From Pilatotrama ljubarskyi (taxonomy: Eukaryota > Basidiomycota > Agaricomycetes > Polyporales > Polyporaceae), in assembly GCA_022385805.1 (NCBI GenBank), contig MU277706.1, positions 151,591-215,590 on the forward strand: a DNA stretch of 64,000 nt. The letters run 5' to 3'. Made by a program: the position numbers and the translations under genes. Below, piece by piece: positions 45,701 to 57,069 of the stretch. The notes beneath the pieces were generated by a model. That model did no database searches. It saw only the letters and a program-made list of their open reading frames with translations, and had not been told where the DNA came from. Within the stretch, counting starts at the first letter, position 1. Each line of letters starts with the position of its first letter.

Positions 45701-46437
45701 GGTAACCCCGCAGTCAGCTAACGCACATGCATGACAGTGTTCCCAACACGACCATTACCGTCCCCTCGTCAGGATCTAGCGGTTTCGGCAACTCAAGCCC
45801 ATCTGGAGGGGGCGGAAGCAAGAGCGACAGTGACAAGACTCCGGTTGGCGCCATCGCGGGTGGTGTGGTGGGCGGCGTTGTCGTGGTCGCACTCGCTGCG
45901 CTCGGGGTGTTCCTCTTCTTGCGTAAGCGTCGGCGCGACCGCCCTTCGGGGCTCGAGAGAATCGAGATCATGGAGGAGCCACACAGACCAACGCTGTCGC
46001 CATACACCTATTCTCAGCAGGAATCGTTCCCCGCGTCGCACAGTACTCATGCCCTGGAGACCGGCATCCTCGGCCACGAGATGGTCGGTTCAGACACTGC
46101 GCTGGTTCCGCAACCCTTCGAAAGTTCTTCCACCGCTCGAACGTCGAAGATGCGCGAACTGTCCCTCAATGCACGGCTCGCATACGCTCCATCGGTGTCC
46201 GGTTCCTCGAACACTGCGTCGAATGCGGGTTCTGCATCGAGCCGAGAACCTCTATCACCAGGAGAGTCGCGAAGTGCACGCTCTGGATCGAGAACCACGG
46301 GCTCGCGGACCGCTGGTTCGAGTTCGCTCTCGCCGACAGACGTGCTGGGACTGCGGGCGGAGGTGGAGAACCTGCGGCGGGTGATGCAGGAGCTCCGAGC
46401 GGAGAGATTAGAGCCGCCACCAGAGTACACCGGGTGA
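42738..46437 (+). CDS. GtaA-like secreted/anchored glutaminase-family protein, copy 1
   Basis: About 20 exons, all phases closing. N-terminal signal peptide (MSSSSLWFTLWFSFLVTLVRS), then the N-terminal domain (QTFFPASIPLSIRSPFMSVW; VQITPTRSIFVMQAGPMNITV). An (alpha/alpha)6-type catalytic-like region follows: DPVERMYAALPALIYFNASL, SGNMLIMLYAHARFSGD, NLAIKGIIGVKAMAEIS, SWALMYNLYADRLLGTD and AWLLFTAATVLDNDVR. The C-terminus has a Gly-rich transmembrane helix (AIAGGVVGGVVVVALAALGV), RKRRRD, and a ~200-residue cytosolic tail ending LRAEVENLRR...PPPEYTG. The family includes Aspergillus GtaA glutaminase. Membrane anchoring would place the ectodomain at the cell surface. Catalytic activity is inferred. 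It is tandem with the next paralog. Confidence 0.8.
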
Positions 46438-47839
46438 GGGGCTTGTTCGTTGCATCTTTATACTGTATCTCTGGTATTCTTGGACTCTGTAACCCTTACT
46501 TGCGCAGACATGCTTTCCGCGTGGTACTGCTGATCTCGAAAATACCCCGCATACGTTGTACCATTAGACATTAACTTAGCTCAATCAATACATCGAGACA
46601 TTCTGCGTATACTATGTCCCGCCCAATTCAGGAAACGGCCCCTTCGATGTTCCATTGTTCTGGAGTCTCGCTCGCAGTACTACACCATAGTCTGTGGGCT
46701 CGCAGAAACTAATGCCGCCATGATGGTACGGCTAGCCTCCAGGTAGCAGTACTTACAGAGGGCCGCTAGCGCTCACCAGATCGGATCGATACGGGACGCT
46801 CAGTGAGGTTGCCGTGACGAAGCCCTCGATGTGTCGAGGCGTTGCCAGGAAGAGCTCCCAACTCATCCTTCTGCCTACACCCCATCAGCACTGGTGGATT
46901 CCATTGGCCTGCAGCTAGAGCAGTTGAAAACATTGACCATTGCTTGAATTAACTCGTTATTTCGCCTTGAACCCAACCTGCTGTATGACCCTGTAGGCAG
47001 TTTGAATACGGGGAAATTCTCTCAATGCAAAGTACTAACGAGTTCTCTCAGTGAGATGCCACTGTACGTAGTTTGTCATATGTGTGTCATCCTTGGACTC
47101 ACTCTACTCCATTGCGGCCTCTAGCTTGGTGCCATACCATATCGCAGCCCTCCAGTGCAGTACGAATTATTGTTTTCAAAGGATGACTCAACCCGCCGAA
47201 GCGTCTTGAGTCTGTGAGATTTTGGATCCGTAGGTTAATGAACTGTCTGGACAGGACTCCTACTTTGCCACGTTCGTGTGGGACAGTATTGCCTCCACAC
47301 ATGTTTCATGTTGTTCTCGACACATCTTTCGTCCATTTGCACATACGTTCGAGGGCGGGAAGCGTGTGCCGTTCCTGCACAGTAGGTCCATAAGCCTCCT
47401 GGCATCGTACTATGAAGGACCCCTATCGGTGCCCTGCTCACGCGTGCCCTCGTAGTGACGCTGGCTGGCAAAACGAGGACTGCGCTCACGAATGCAGGGT
47501 ACCTCAAGCCCATCACCTTAAGCCACCGATGACGGTACGTCCCAGTCTAAATCATCCTGCAAAGTACTCAGTTTTGGTTGCTGATCCCACGAAGGTCGTG
47601 CACCTGGCTACAGAGTGATATGGCCGTGGCAAGCGGTGCCGCGCCACGCCACTATATCACTGGCTGGAGCTGCGGAATACGGTAAACGATGCTCAGTATG
47701 TCAGCTTGTGACTATGCAACCGCTTGAGTGGCTTATACCTCTCTTCGTATCTTGATGCGTTTGTCATTCGGAGCCATCCCGCCGTTCTCGGTCCATAAAT
47801 TCGCCAGATTCTCTGGCTTCACCGACCTGGACAACCCTC
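46438..47839. other. Spacer between the two GtaA-like paralogs
   Basis: 1.4 kb. It holds the 3' UTR of copy 1 and the promoter of copy 2. Short ORFs such as 47412-47618 have no motif. No repeat marking the duplication edge was evident by eye. Confidence 0.4.
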
Positions 47840-50800
47840 ATGTCGGCCTCGCTGTTATGTCTCCTTGCGCTGCTCCAGGCGTTGTTGGCTCCAGGCTACT
47901 CTCAGTCTTCGCCGGCGCAGACTTTCTTCCCTGCTAGTATCCCTCTCGCCGTCCGATCCCCGTATATGAGCGTCTGGTATAACGCCAGTGCGGGGGCGAA
48001 GCCCTTGTCGGAGTCTTGGCCGCTCTTCTGGGGACGCTCGGTACGTGACTGTTCAGTAATTGAGACATCGCGCTCGTCTCATGAACTCTTTCAGTCTATC
48101 ATGGATATGCAAGGAGCCATACGGGTGGATAATCAGACGTACATCTGGATGGGCGTAGATCATCCCTCGACGGGAGCGTCTAACGCGAGCATGACCAACG
48201 TCCAAATCACGCCGACCCGTTCTATCTTTACCATGCAAACAGGTCCGATGAACGTGACTGTTGCATATATTTCTCCCATAGAGGCAAGTGGCCACCGTTG
48301 TTCCCCCTCGACTAGTCGTCGCTCATTCCGCATGATCAGCCGGCGGATTGGGTCCTTCAGTCCTTGCCCTTCTCCTATATATCTGTTGAAGCCACGTCCA
48401 TGGACGGTCAGTCTCATGATGTGCAGGTATACGCGGAGATCACAGGGGGTACGTTGTCACGTATCTCGTATATTCGCTGGTTGAGGTCAACGAAGCGCAG
48501 AGTGGCTTTCAGATGACTGGTCGAGAAGTATCCAGTGGAATCACGACGTGACGAACAAGGGCATCATCCTCAACGCCCGACTCGAGTCTCCACAGAGCTT
48601 CACCGATATCAACCAGCAGGCGCGAGACGGGGTAGCGTACATCGCCACGGCCGCTGTAAGCTGAGTAGTCGGGCGCTTGACAACTGCCTGACGAGAACGC
48701 TTCGATAGCGCCCTGGTATAACATGGCAGATTGCCGCGGACGCTTCCTGCAGATCGCAATTTCACACTTATGGCAATCTCACAAATGTCAGCAGCGAAGC
48801 GTTCCGACCCATATCCATGTGAGCCGAAGTCCACTCAGGATGGTTGCTGCTCACTCACATACCTTTTTGGTGCAGGGACACTCCAGTCTTTGCTGTTGCA
48901 GTAGACTTGGGTCAGATTCAGGAGACATCGTTTCCTGTTAGTTGGGCAGTGGGATACGTTCGCGACCCGTCGATCGCGTACACTGCTGCGGACGGCACTA
49001 CTCATAATCTCAGCCCCTATTTTCTTACACGTTACAGCGATGGAGGCATCACGCAGGCTGTAAGTGCTATGCCACATCATGCGGTGGTCGAGCTCTGACA
49101 CTGCATTGCAGATAAATGACTTCACTGCCGCTTTCCCGGAGGCCCTGGAGAGGTCGATCGTACTGGACAATGCAATCATTGGTAATGCGTCGAAAATATC
49201 GTCGGAATATGCCGATCTCGTGTCCCTCGCGGCTAGGCAGGTGCTGGGATCGGTGGATATCACGGTATCGAAGGGCACGGATGGCAAACCCAACGCGACC
49301 GACGTGAATGTGTTCATGAAAGAGATAGGGGCTGCTACGGCTACTGGGTAGGTTCTTGCTACTGGTGCTACCGAGCTGAACCCATGAACTGAGTTTCCAG
49401 ACGGGTCAACCCGGTGGAACAGATATATGCAGCACTGCCTATGCTGCTGTACCTCAATACATCACTCATCCGGCCTTTACTGGCCCCTCTGCTGGATGCA
49501 CAAGACGGCCAATCTGGGCCATATGCTGCGCAAGACATAGGTATGTACGAAGCTTAGGAATGCTAATCGATTGGGCTTACGAGCATGGGCAGGGCCTGCA
49601 TATCCTAACGCCACTGGCACACAAGGCGCTCATCAGCAAGGCATCGAACGTGAGTCTCTCACGACAGTCGAATTAGGGCCAGAGCGATGAACCGCCTAGC
49701 AGAGTCTGGAAACATGTTGATCATGCTATATGCGCATGCGAGGTTCTCCGGCGATGGCACCCTGATCCAGAGACATGTGAGTCACGTCCGCCCTCACCGC
49801 CCTCGACACGAACTCATAGCGACTGCTGGAATTTGCAGTACAGCCTCACCAAGCGCTGGGCGGACTATCTCGTCAAGAACACATTGATGCCCTCCAACCA
49901 GTACGTAGCTTACATGTGCCATGCGTGCCTCGGCTCCTAAGCGAACTGCTGGCTTGCACAGACTGTCTGCGGACACGGAAATACAGAACGGTCCCAACAT
50001 GACGAATCTTGCCGTCAAAGGCATTATCGGCGTGAAAGCAATGGCGGAGATGAGTCGCGCTCTGGGAGAGGACGCGGACGCCCAGCATTACAACGTTAGT
50101 TCTATCAGATGCCGTGGCTTTGAAGCAGCTACTGACGTTGCATTTGCGGCAGGATCAAGCTGCTACCCTGGGGGCTTCGTGGCATTCGCTTGCGCCGTCA
50201 TCTGACGGGCAGCGCATACTCGGTGTCTATGGCGATCAGGAGTCGTGGTCGTTGATCTATAACCTGTATTACGATCGTCTACTGGGTACAAATATCGTGA
50301 ACCAGACTGTACGTCATTCATCGCACGCTGACACAAAGCATGCTAACCGGAATCCCACAGTTGCTGAGATACCAAACAGCGTTCTACAAAACCTTACTTG
50401 AAACATGTACGAAGTGCAACTCACATCGTTCTTGCCCTATAGAGTACTTGCTCACGGGAAAACAGCTTATCAGTTTGGACTCCCCATTACCAACAGCGCG
50501 GGAGGAATCACCAACGCCGGTATGTAACGAGGCGCGATGCATGCGTCAAGCACGTAATCTGACTGTTCGATACTTAGCATGGCTCTTATTCACCGCCGCC
50601 ACCGTGCTGGATGATAGCGTCCGCGACGACCTGATACGCGGGGTATGGACAAGGGCCTCTTTCAACGGAACCGCGGGCCCATTCCCAGATGTGTACGACT
50701 CCGCATCAGGCGCGACAGGAGCTGGTTCGAATGCAAATGGAGGGTAAGCAACGTATGCAGCCAGCGCATATGCAAGATGTGACACACCTGCATCTATTTC

Positions 50801-51584
50801 AGACCCGCCTTCGGAGCGGTGTTCTCATTACTGGCACTGAGGTGAGCTTCCTCGCCCCTGTGAAGTTCACTCTCGCGCACTAATCCATGGGTCGCGCAGT
50901 CTTCCCGATAAGCCCATCATCGCGTCCGTGGGACAGCCGCTGCCCGGGACCCCTGGCGGTAACAGCACGCCTCATGGGACAGGGCCAAGCAAGACAGCAG
51001 CCATCGTCGGCGGTGTCGTCGGAGGCATTGCCCTGATTGCGCTCGTCTTTGCCGGCACGTTCTTCGTTCTACGGTGTTGCCATCGCGTGTCGCAAGGCCA
51101 CTTGAAACAAAAGTATAACCCCGCGAACGTGTCGCATATACACCCGCTGTCGCCTCCGCATCGGGCGGTGAGATTCATGATAGACAACAGGCAAGACCGC
51201 AGAATACCTAGGGCAATCAGCGAAGTACACTCAAGAAGCTCCTTACACGTCGTCACTTCGAACGCCTCGATATTCCTGCCATCCCCTGTCTCCTCGAACG
51301 AAGCTGCGCCGTCATCGAAGTTGAGGGAATACCTCCTGCAAAATGGACTTGGTTTTGGCTCACGTCAATCCCGGAGGCCACTCCCGAACGCTCTGAGGCC
51401 TACAACTGCCGGTCGAGAGCCGAACACAGGAGTGGCGATCAGTCCGAACGCCGGCCATGGCGCGGTGGTTAGTACGCCAAGTCGTGTGGCTAATCTGCGG
51501 GCGGAAGTAGAGCAGCTTCGTCAGGACATGCAGGACATACGGGGAGTGTTCGATTTGCCACCAGACTACACCAGTGATGTATAG
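47840..51584 (+). CDS. GtaA-like secreted/anchored glutaminase-family protein, copy 2
   Basis: Paralog of the upstream gene with matching exon order. The signal peptide is MSASLLCLLALLQALLAPGYS, then QTFFPASIPLAVRSPYMSVW, VQITPTRSIFTMQTGPMNV, DPSIAYTAADGTTHNLSPYF, SGNMLIMLYAHARFSGD, NLAVKGIIGVKAMAEMS, SWSLIYNLYYDRLLG and AWLLFTAATVLDDSVR. A C-terminal TM helix (GVVGGIALIALVFAGTFFVL) and a cytosolic tail ending LRAEVEQLRQ...LPPDYTSDV follow. The intron after ISPIE starts GCAAGT (donor at ~48284) where copy 1 has GTGCGC. Reading frame is maintained throughout if that GC-AG intron and the acceptor before YQFGLPI are used. Predicted surface glutaminase-like enzyme; substrate unproven. Confidence 0.8.
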
Positions 51585-51812
51585 AGCCGCCATTTCTGCT
51601 TGTCTTGTGTGATATGAATGATCAATGGGTCACTTGGGCAGGGACCGGGCTACCAGCACATGCTTGTTGGGGGGGAGAGATTTAGCCGAGCCGTTGAGAG
51701 TTGTCAAACCCGCGTGAACGGAGGCCATCCACAGTCAAGGAGCAGAGGGCCTGAGCATGACCCATGAATAAAGATAGGTCAGCTGCAGATCGATGAAGTG
51801 ACTGACATACAA

Positions 51813-51845
<33 letters not shown>

Positions 51846-52022
51846 ACGAATACAAGAGAGCGATGCGCAAGAGAGCGATGCGCTCAAACCTCCTCCAGGG
51901 GCGGTTCTGGGTGAGGTCGTGACTAGTGGTCGAGACTTCAGGAATGCATACCATGCAGTAACATACACCTGCGCCCTGTACACCGGCTGAAAGGATGCGC
52001 GAAATAGCCGTTCATTCTCCTC
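51585..52022. other. Intergenic, convergent 3' ends
   Basis: Between copy 2 of the glutaminase-like genes and the RraA-like gene on the other strand. It contains the hexamer repeat listed separately and an A/G-rich stretch; no gene was recognised. Confidence 0.4.
51811..51845. repeat. Hexanucleotide tandem repeat (AAGGTC)n
   Basis: Five exact AAGGTC units followed by a partial sixth (AAGGT). The number of copies is read directly. It is likely length-polymorphic between strains. Confidence 0.95.
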
Positions 52023-52784
52023 TCACTTCCCTCTATGCAGCTTGAACGTCGCCTGAATGCCCTTTCCCGCCCTGATATCCTGCATGCACCTTTCGTCGAC
52101 TTCCCGACCCTTCGTCGCTAGGGCTATGACCCCCTCCGCAAGGCCCGCTGGAATACAGACAACTCCGTCCTCGTCAGCGACCATCCAGTCTCCGGGAGAA
52201 ACTTGCACGGCCGGGAAGTCCTCTTCCGACACGTCCGGAGGGCGAATAACCAGAGGTACGTTCACCTCAGATGGGCGCGTGAAGGGAGACTGTCCAAGGG
52301 TGGAGTGCCCTCTCGCGAAGACAGGGAAGGAGGCAGCCCGGTGCTCCGCGAGATCTCTGCAGCGTCCGGAGATGATGACTCCGCGAGCTCCGCGAGATTG
52401 TGCGCCAGCGGTCATCAATCCACCCCAGACGGCGTTCTTCACAGCTGTATGGAAGCGCAACCATGTACAGCGTGAGTGACAATCACAGGGTGAATCAAGC
52501 GATGTTACTGAACCATGGGGCGCGTTAATCACGACCACTGACCCCTCCGGGGCGGTGTCTACGAAGTGGGTGGACAATTTTGGAGCGGTCGTGTCTGAAC
52601 CAAGCACCATTTGAACCGTGTATGCCGGCCCACAGATACGGGTCGTCGAGTCTGAGGGAGAGAGCATATGTATGTCGGGGATGTGCCCACCGTGAGGGCT
52701 ACCCAGCTTGATTAACGCGTCTGAGATCTCGCATGTCGAGAATTCCGCGAGATTGGTCTGCATAGCTGCTACACCAGACGACAT
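52023..52784 (-). CDS. RraA-like / HMG-aldolase-fold protein
   Basis: Two exons with an intron of about 70 nt whose donor follows NAPHG. The best start is ATG at 52784 (MSSGVAAMQTNLAEFSTCEI), because the family opens with a helix like FSTCEISDALIKLG. Key blocks are GPAYTVQMV, GSVVVINAPHG, AVWGGLMTAGAQSRGARGVI and ISGRCRDLAEHR, with the Arg-Asp pair used for metal and substrate binding in HMG/oxaloacetate aldolases. It ends SPGDWMVADEDGVVCIPAGL. Some members are 4-hydroxy-4-methyl-2-oxoglutarate aldolases; others, like RraA, lack activity. The true substrate cannot be told from sequence. Confidence 0.82.
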   Translation of the reverse strand: MSSGVAAMQTNLAEFSTCEISDALIKLGSPHGGHIPDIHMLSPSDSTTRICGPAYTVQMVLGSDTTAPKLSTHFVDTAPEGSVVVINAPHGSVTSLDSPCDCHSRCTWLRFHTAVKNAVWGGLMTAGAQSRGARGVIISGRCRDLAEHRAASFPVFARGHSTLGQSPFTRPSEVNVPLVIRPPDVSEEDFPAVQVSPGDWMVADEDGVVCIPAGLAEGVIALATKGREVDERCMQDIRAGKGIQATFKLHRGK

Positions 52785-53273
52785 GTCGAGGAACAGGATG
52801 TGAACTGCGACGGAGGTAGTGGTGGGAGACGAGATACGAAGGCCATGTTGACGAAGAGCACGAGTGCCCTCCGCACGGAGTCCGTCTGAACGCAACACAA
52901 TCACGAGCCCAAGAGCTATTAATCGCAAGCGTCGATTAAGTCCTCATTTAGAAATCTGTAATAGACTTATTGGCACACTAATAACGTTCTCCAAATGCTG
53001 CCGAAGCCTCCGATCAGCCCTCCGCCACCGCCGCCACCGCCTTCCCCTCAACCTCTTCCTTGCCGCGTTGTACCCACCCACTAATCTATCCGACTGGCCA
53101 CGTTACTCGACATTCATTCTCCAGTACAGCACGACTAGATAGTGGTAAACCACTCAAGAAGTATCATAAACATGCCTAGGCTACCAGACTCCTCCGAGTC
53201 CACCATGGATCCCCTATGGACCCGGACAGCTCGCCGGTCTCGCAAGACTGTTCGCAGACTGAACAAGGCCGTC
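52785..53273. other. Divergent promoter between RraA-like and VanZ-like genes
   Basis: About 490 bp. In-frame sequence upstream of the RraA-like ATG could extend its N-terminus, but the extension is Arg/Ser/Leu-rich and unlike the family. An ORF also runs upstream of the VanZ ATG. No other gene is seen. Confidence 0.35.
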
Positions 53274-54272
53274 ATGCGTTCGTATCATTTCCGAATACCG
53301 AAATACGACATGCCCATCCGCCTACGGCCGGTATGAACATCGTCCTGGCGTGGTTTCCTGCAACTAATTCGCCGGACGCCACAGTGGTTTGTGGTCTTCA
53401 CCTCCCTGATTCTGGTCACCCTCGCATTGCTTGGGTTCACCAACTTCTCCCACGCGCTTCCTGTGAACGACAAGGTCCTCCATTTTCTTTGTATGGCCAT
53501 CGCCACGGGAGTATTTTACTTCATATTTGATGTCGAAGAGTAGGTCCTCCTGTGTCCGCATGAGATCACCATGCGTAACTGAGCATCATCTTCCTCCTTG
53601 TGCAAATTATCAGAGATGCAAGGCGTATCTGGTTTTGGCGCAGTGCGCCTCTGATCTTTTCGGGGGTCGTGTGCTTCTTCTTCGGAGGCATCATCAGCGA
53701 AATTGTACAATCCATGTTGCCAGTATGTACCCTACGTCATGACATCGCGTGCCTTCTACTGACAGTGATTCCAGTACAAGGAGTTCCAAGTTGGCGATGT
53801 CGCGGTGAGCATATTTTCTGCTTTAACTCAATGCTGCACTGACTGGACGTGTCCAGGCTAACCTGCTGGGGTCGACCCTCGGCTTGTATGTCGCATACCA
53901 CCTAGAGCGATATTACAGGCATAGACGAGAGGTACGGGACAGTGCTGCGGCCAGCGCGGACTACACTAACGCTCTTCACAGATCTCTCGACTATATCAGC
54001 CACTTGACCCTGAAGCAGTGTCGGAGGATGAGGAGGATTCCGACATATATGGAACCCAGTTGCTGCCTTTGCACTACGAGCCCCGTACCCCTCGCACCCC
54101 CTTCAAGCCTGGTCGAGCGACGGCAGCTCCGAAGGCAGCGCGCATTGCGGACGTATGGGACGAGCGAGAGGAGCTGTTTGATATCGGGGACGAAAGCGAG
54201 GACGAGGACGAGGCGCGTAGCCGAGGGGGCCCACCCCCTCCTCCGCCCAAGATCGTCGTTACGCGGGAATGA
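53274..54272 (+). CDS. VanZ-like membrane protein
   Basis: Multi-exon gene; start ATG at 53274 gives MRSYHFRIPKYDMPIRLRP. Four hydrophobic segments follow: VVFTSLILVTLALLGFTNFS; HFLCMAIATGVFYFIF; APLIFSGVVCFFFGGIISEI; AANLLGSTLGLYVAYHLE. The pattern NDKVLHF...FYFIFD...SEIVQSMLP...GDVAANLLGS is the VanZ/phosphotransbutyrylase-like signature used in bacterial teicoplanin resistance proteins. In fungi the function is unknown. The C-terminus is a cytosolic acidic tail with a PPPPPPK stretch. A single-residue shift at the first intron (P-WFVV) is in phase. The ORF upstream of this ATG is unlikely to be part of the protein. Confidence 0.8.
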
Positions 54273-54455
54273 TCTACTCCATATTGTACTGGGTATTTGG
54301 CACATAAATTGTAGCTATATCGTCATGTCAGGTGAAAACAGACTGGTTTGTTTTGTGGAGATGTTCCCGACAGTCACCCCGTCGCTGCAGGAGCGGACCT
54401 GTGGCCGGAAAGCGCGTGCAGCCGGCGCGTCTCGCCATGATCGCGACTCTCATCC

Positions 54456-56746
54456 ATGCCGACATGTCTGGCCTCGTCGTCTGGCCTACTTCGCTCCGCT
54501 GTACATCCTCATAGCTCTCATACGCGCCAATTGACCACATATGCCGTGCGGTGGGCAGCAGGCTGTCGAAGGACAGCAACAAGCGTGCGGCGAGCAGCGC
54601 TCTCCACTGCCGCGACCGCAGTCCCTGCAAAGTACGAGGAGCAGCGAGCTCATACCTTGACTGTCCTGCACAAGACCGCTGCGCTTCTGCCTCGGATTCT
54701 ACCTAGTTTAAGGCCTAGTCCTGACGGTATCTCACTGCAAGAATCGCTGCAGTTCTGGGAGGATGTTCTGGGCAAGGTGTACGAGGACTTGTCTCTCTCG
54801 CCAGAGCAGAAGGAGAAGGGTGTTGTCAGAGTGGCCGGTACGTGACGAGTTGTCTGCTTCATAGATCACTCGCGGGCGCGGATTACACTCAACCATGATT
54901 TGACTGCACAGTGTACGGAGTGGACGAGTCATCCAACGCGGGCGACCTAGTGACCGCGCTCCTCGAGGATCCGTTCGTGTCGGAAGAGCAGAAGAAGACG
55001 CTTCGCACACGTTGGGAAGCACAACCCCAAGGTAGCCGTTCTGTGAGGATACAGTGAGTTATATGCGGCCGCATGCTTTACCCATGCTCACTCTGAGCTA
55101 GGTACGGCACCTCCCCGACCACTGGTGACGTCGTCCATGTCCAGTCTTCATGGCTGCAACACTTCGGTGTACCACTAGAAGTGTCTGAGTACAAGCCCTC
55201 ATCCTCTCCAGAGACTGCGAAAGCGCTCTTTACGGCCGACGTACCAATAGTGCTTTGCAACCCTGCGTCCACTCCCTTACCTTCTATCCTCCCCATTTCG
55301 ACGGACCCCCCTCTGCCCGTCTCTCGACAACATGCCGTCCTCGCTATCTCTTCTCCTTCGCCGACTCATCCCAGTGCAGCTATGCAAGCTGCTCAAGTCA
55401 AGGGCCTCGCAGTCAATGAAGATCTGCGAGTTGTGTTCGTTGATTCAGCACGCGCCCTACACGGACTGGAGCAGCTTGGTTATGCCCCAGCTACGCCTCT
55501 CTCTGTGCAGCGATACCAGGACGACGTCACCGGGTCGAATGTCGCTAGCGTCACGCAAATTGTCAAAGGCATCATCTCCAAGGCGCTGGGCGAGACAGCT
55601 CACACTCCCGATTTCGCGAAGGTGGTCGCGGTGCACACCCAGACGGGGCGCGCACTCGTGAAGGAGGCACTTCTGACTTGCCGTAACGTCCTGCGGCATG
55701 CGGAGCTCGAGGCGGACGCTGTTCTCACCGGGACGAGTACGCTGCGCGGACAGATGGAAGAGGCGAAGGCCAAGGTCCACCTGGAGATTTTCGGTGCGCC
55801 GGGAAATGATGGGGACGAGATCGCCAAAGCGGTAGGTCAGGCTCGGAAAAGCGTGAAGGTCACAATGGACTCCCTGCAGTGGTACAAGCTCTTTTGGAGG
55901 GTGGATGACATCCGCGAGGTTGTGACCGCTGCTGTCGACAGGGCATGGTGCAGAGATCTCGAGCGTAAGGTAGGTTCAATCTGCTTTCGATGGTCCTGTC
56001 GGAAGCTCAGCTGTAGCATTGCAGCTCGTCTTCCATGCTGGCCGACTAGCCGCATTGCAGTCCTCATTCAAGGACTCCGCAGCCGCTCTCTGCCGCTCTT
56101 TCCCACCGTCATCGCCGTACCACTCTCCAGTTCTGCATAACGCGCTCGAGCGCATCGTCTCCGCGCCCTCGTACCCGCTCACGGCGACCGCCCTCACTTC
56201 GCCACTACACGCTCGCCAAAGCCAGCTCGGCTTCCCGACGGAGCGGCTGCACATTGCTGCGCAGCGTGCGGTCATCACGATGAGTGGGAGCATGCTGAGT
56301 GGTTTCGGCGTTGCGTGGTCAGGCTGGGCAAGCGAGCTCGGCCTGGCTGGCGGATACATCAACGTTGGGATGACCATGGAGACTGCGCTGGGAGTGGGTA
56401 TGTTGGGCGCCGTCCTTGGCGTACGGTGGGCTGTTGGTCGATGGGACAAGGCAAAGAAGCGATGGTGGAAGGACTGGGACCGCGTAGGAGAGGGGCTAGA
56501 GAGGGATCTGAAGGTCAGTATCGCGTCCTCTGTAACCTCCAAGGATGTGACCCTGATGGTCCCTGTTATTAGGATGCTCTCAGCCGCACGATGGAACAGC
56601 ATGTCGTCCTCGTATCCGAGACCGCTTGCTCTGGTCTGGAGAAGATCGTGGCGAAACGAAAAGCGGAGGTCCAGGAGCTGAAGGAGGAGGTGCAATCTCT
56701 AGAGGCCGAGTTGGGCGGACGCAGTCATGTCGATACCTCTCAATGA
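54456..56746 (+). CDS. Mitochondrial membrane coiled-coil protein, Mmc1-like
   Basis: Multi-exon gene starting MPTCLASSSGLLRSAVHPH. Residues ~20-60 are Arg/Ala/Ser-rich without acids (VRRAALSTAATAVPAK), a good mitochondrial presequence. The body contains VLCNPASTPLPS, RVVFVDSARALHGLEQLGY and a long helical region (AELEADAVL, EEAKAKVHLEIFG). Two hydrophobic stretches follow (SGWASELGLAGGYINVGMTM; LGVGMLGAVLGVRWAVG), then a charged coiled coil with VAKRKAEVQELKEEVQSLEA. The pattern resembles fungal proteins annotated with an Mmc1 C-terminal domain, but this is from memory. The gene is intact by inspection. Its function is not known. Confidence 0.55.
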
Positions 56747-56871
56747 ACTCCCCATTGCCTAGTCGACTGAAAGATACTAGTGGTCTTATAGTCAGTGCAG
56801 TGTAGACATACCACCCACCTACTCTAGTGTACTCTCCAGCTCGCAGAGCGAGGTCCAAAAATCGACAAAAA

Positions 56872-56957
56872 TACACTGAGCGGGAGTCGAACCCGCGCCG
56901 CTTGCTACCCGCTTGAAGCCGTGGAAGGCAAGCATGATACCGTTTCACCATCAGTGT
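56872..56957 (-). tRNA. tRNA-Gly(TCC) with a 15-nt intron
   Basis: The acceptor stem ACACTGA/TCAGTGT pairs perfectly; the discriminator is A. The anticodon stem is CTTGC/GCAAG with loop CTTCCA and anticodon TCC at 56923-56925. An insertion of 15 nt (56907-56921) follows position 37, the canonical tRNA intron site. The T arm is GCGGG-TTCGACT-CCCGC. A T5 run follows the 3' end on the minus strand, a Pol III terminator. It lies in the spacer after the Mmc1-like gene. Confidence 0.9.
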
Positions 56958-57069
56958 GTTGGAATCCATTCGCCTCAGCTTAGTATCATCATGCCCTTGG
57001 AACGTGGATCCTCAGTCCAAGGGCCGAAGACAATACATGGATTTATTCCAATGCTATCTACAGAAGCAT

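Noticed and set aside
52785..52928. In-frame N-terminal extension of the RraA-like protein
   Set aside because: It begins at a non-ATG codon and its composition does not match the family; the ATG at 52784 gives the expected start.
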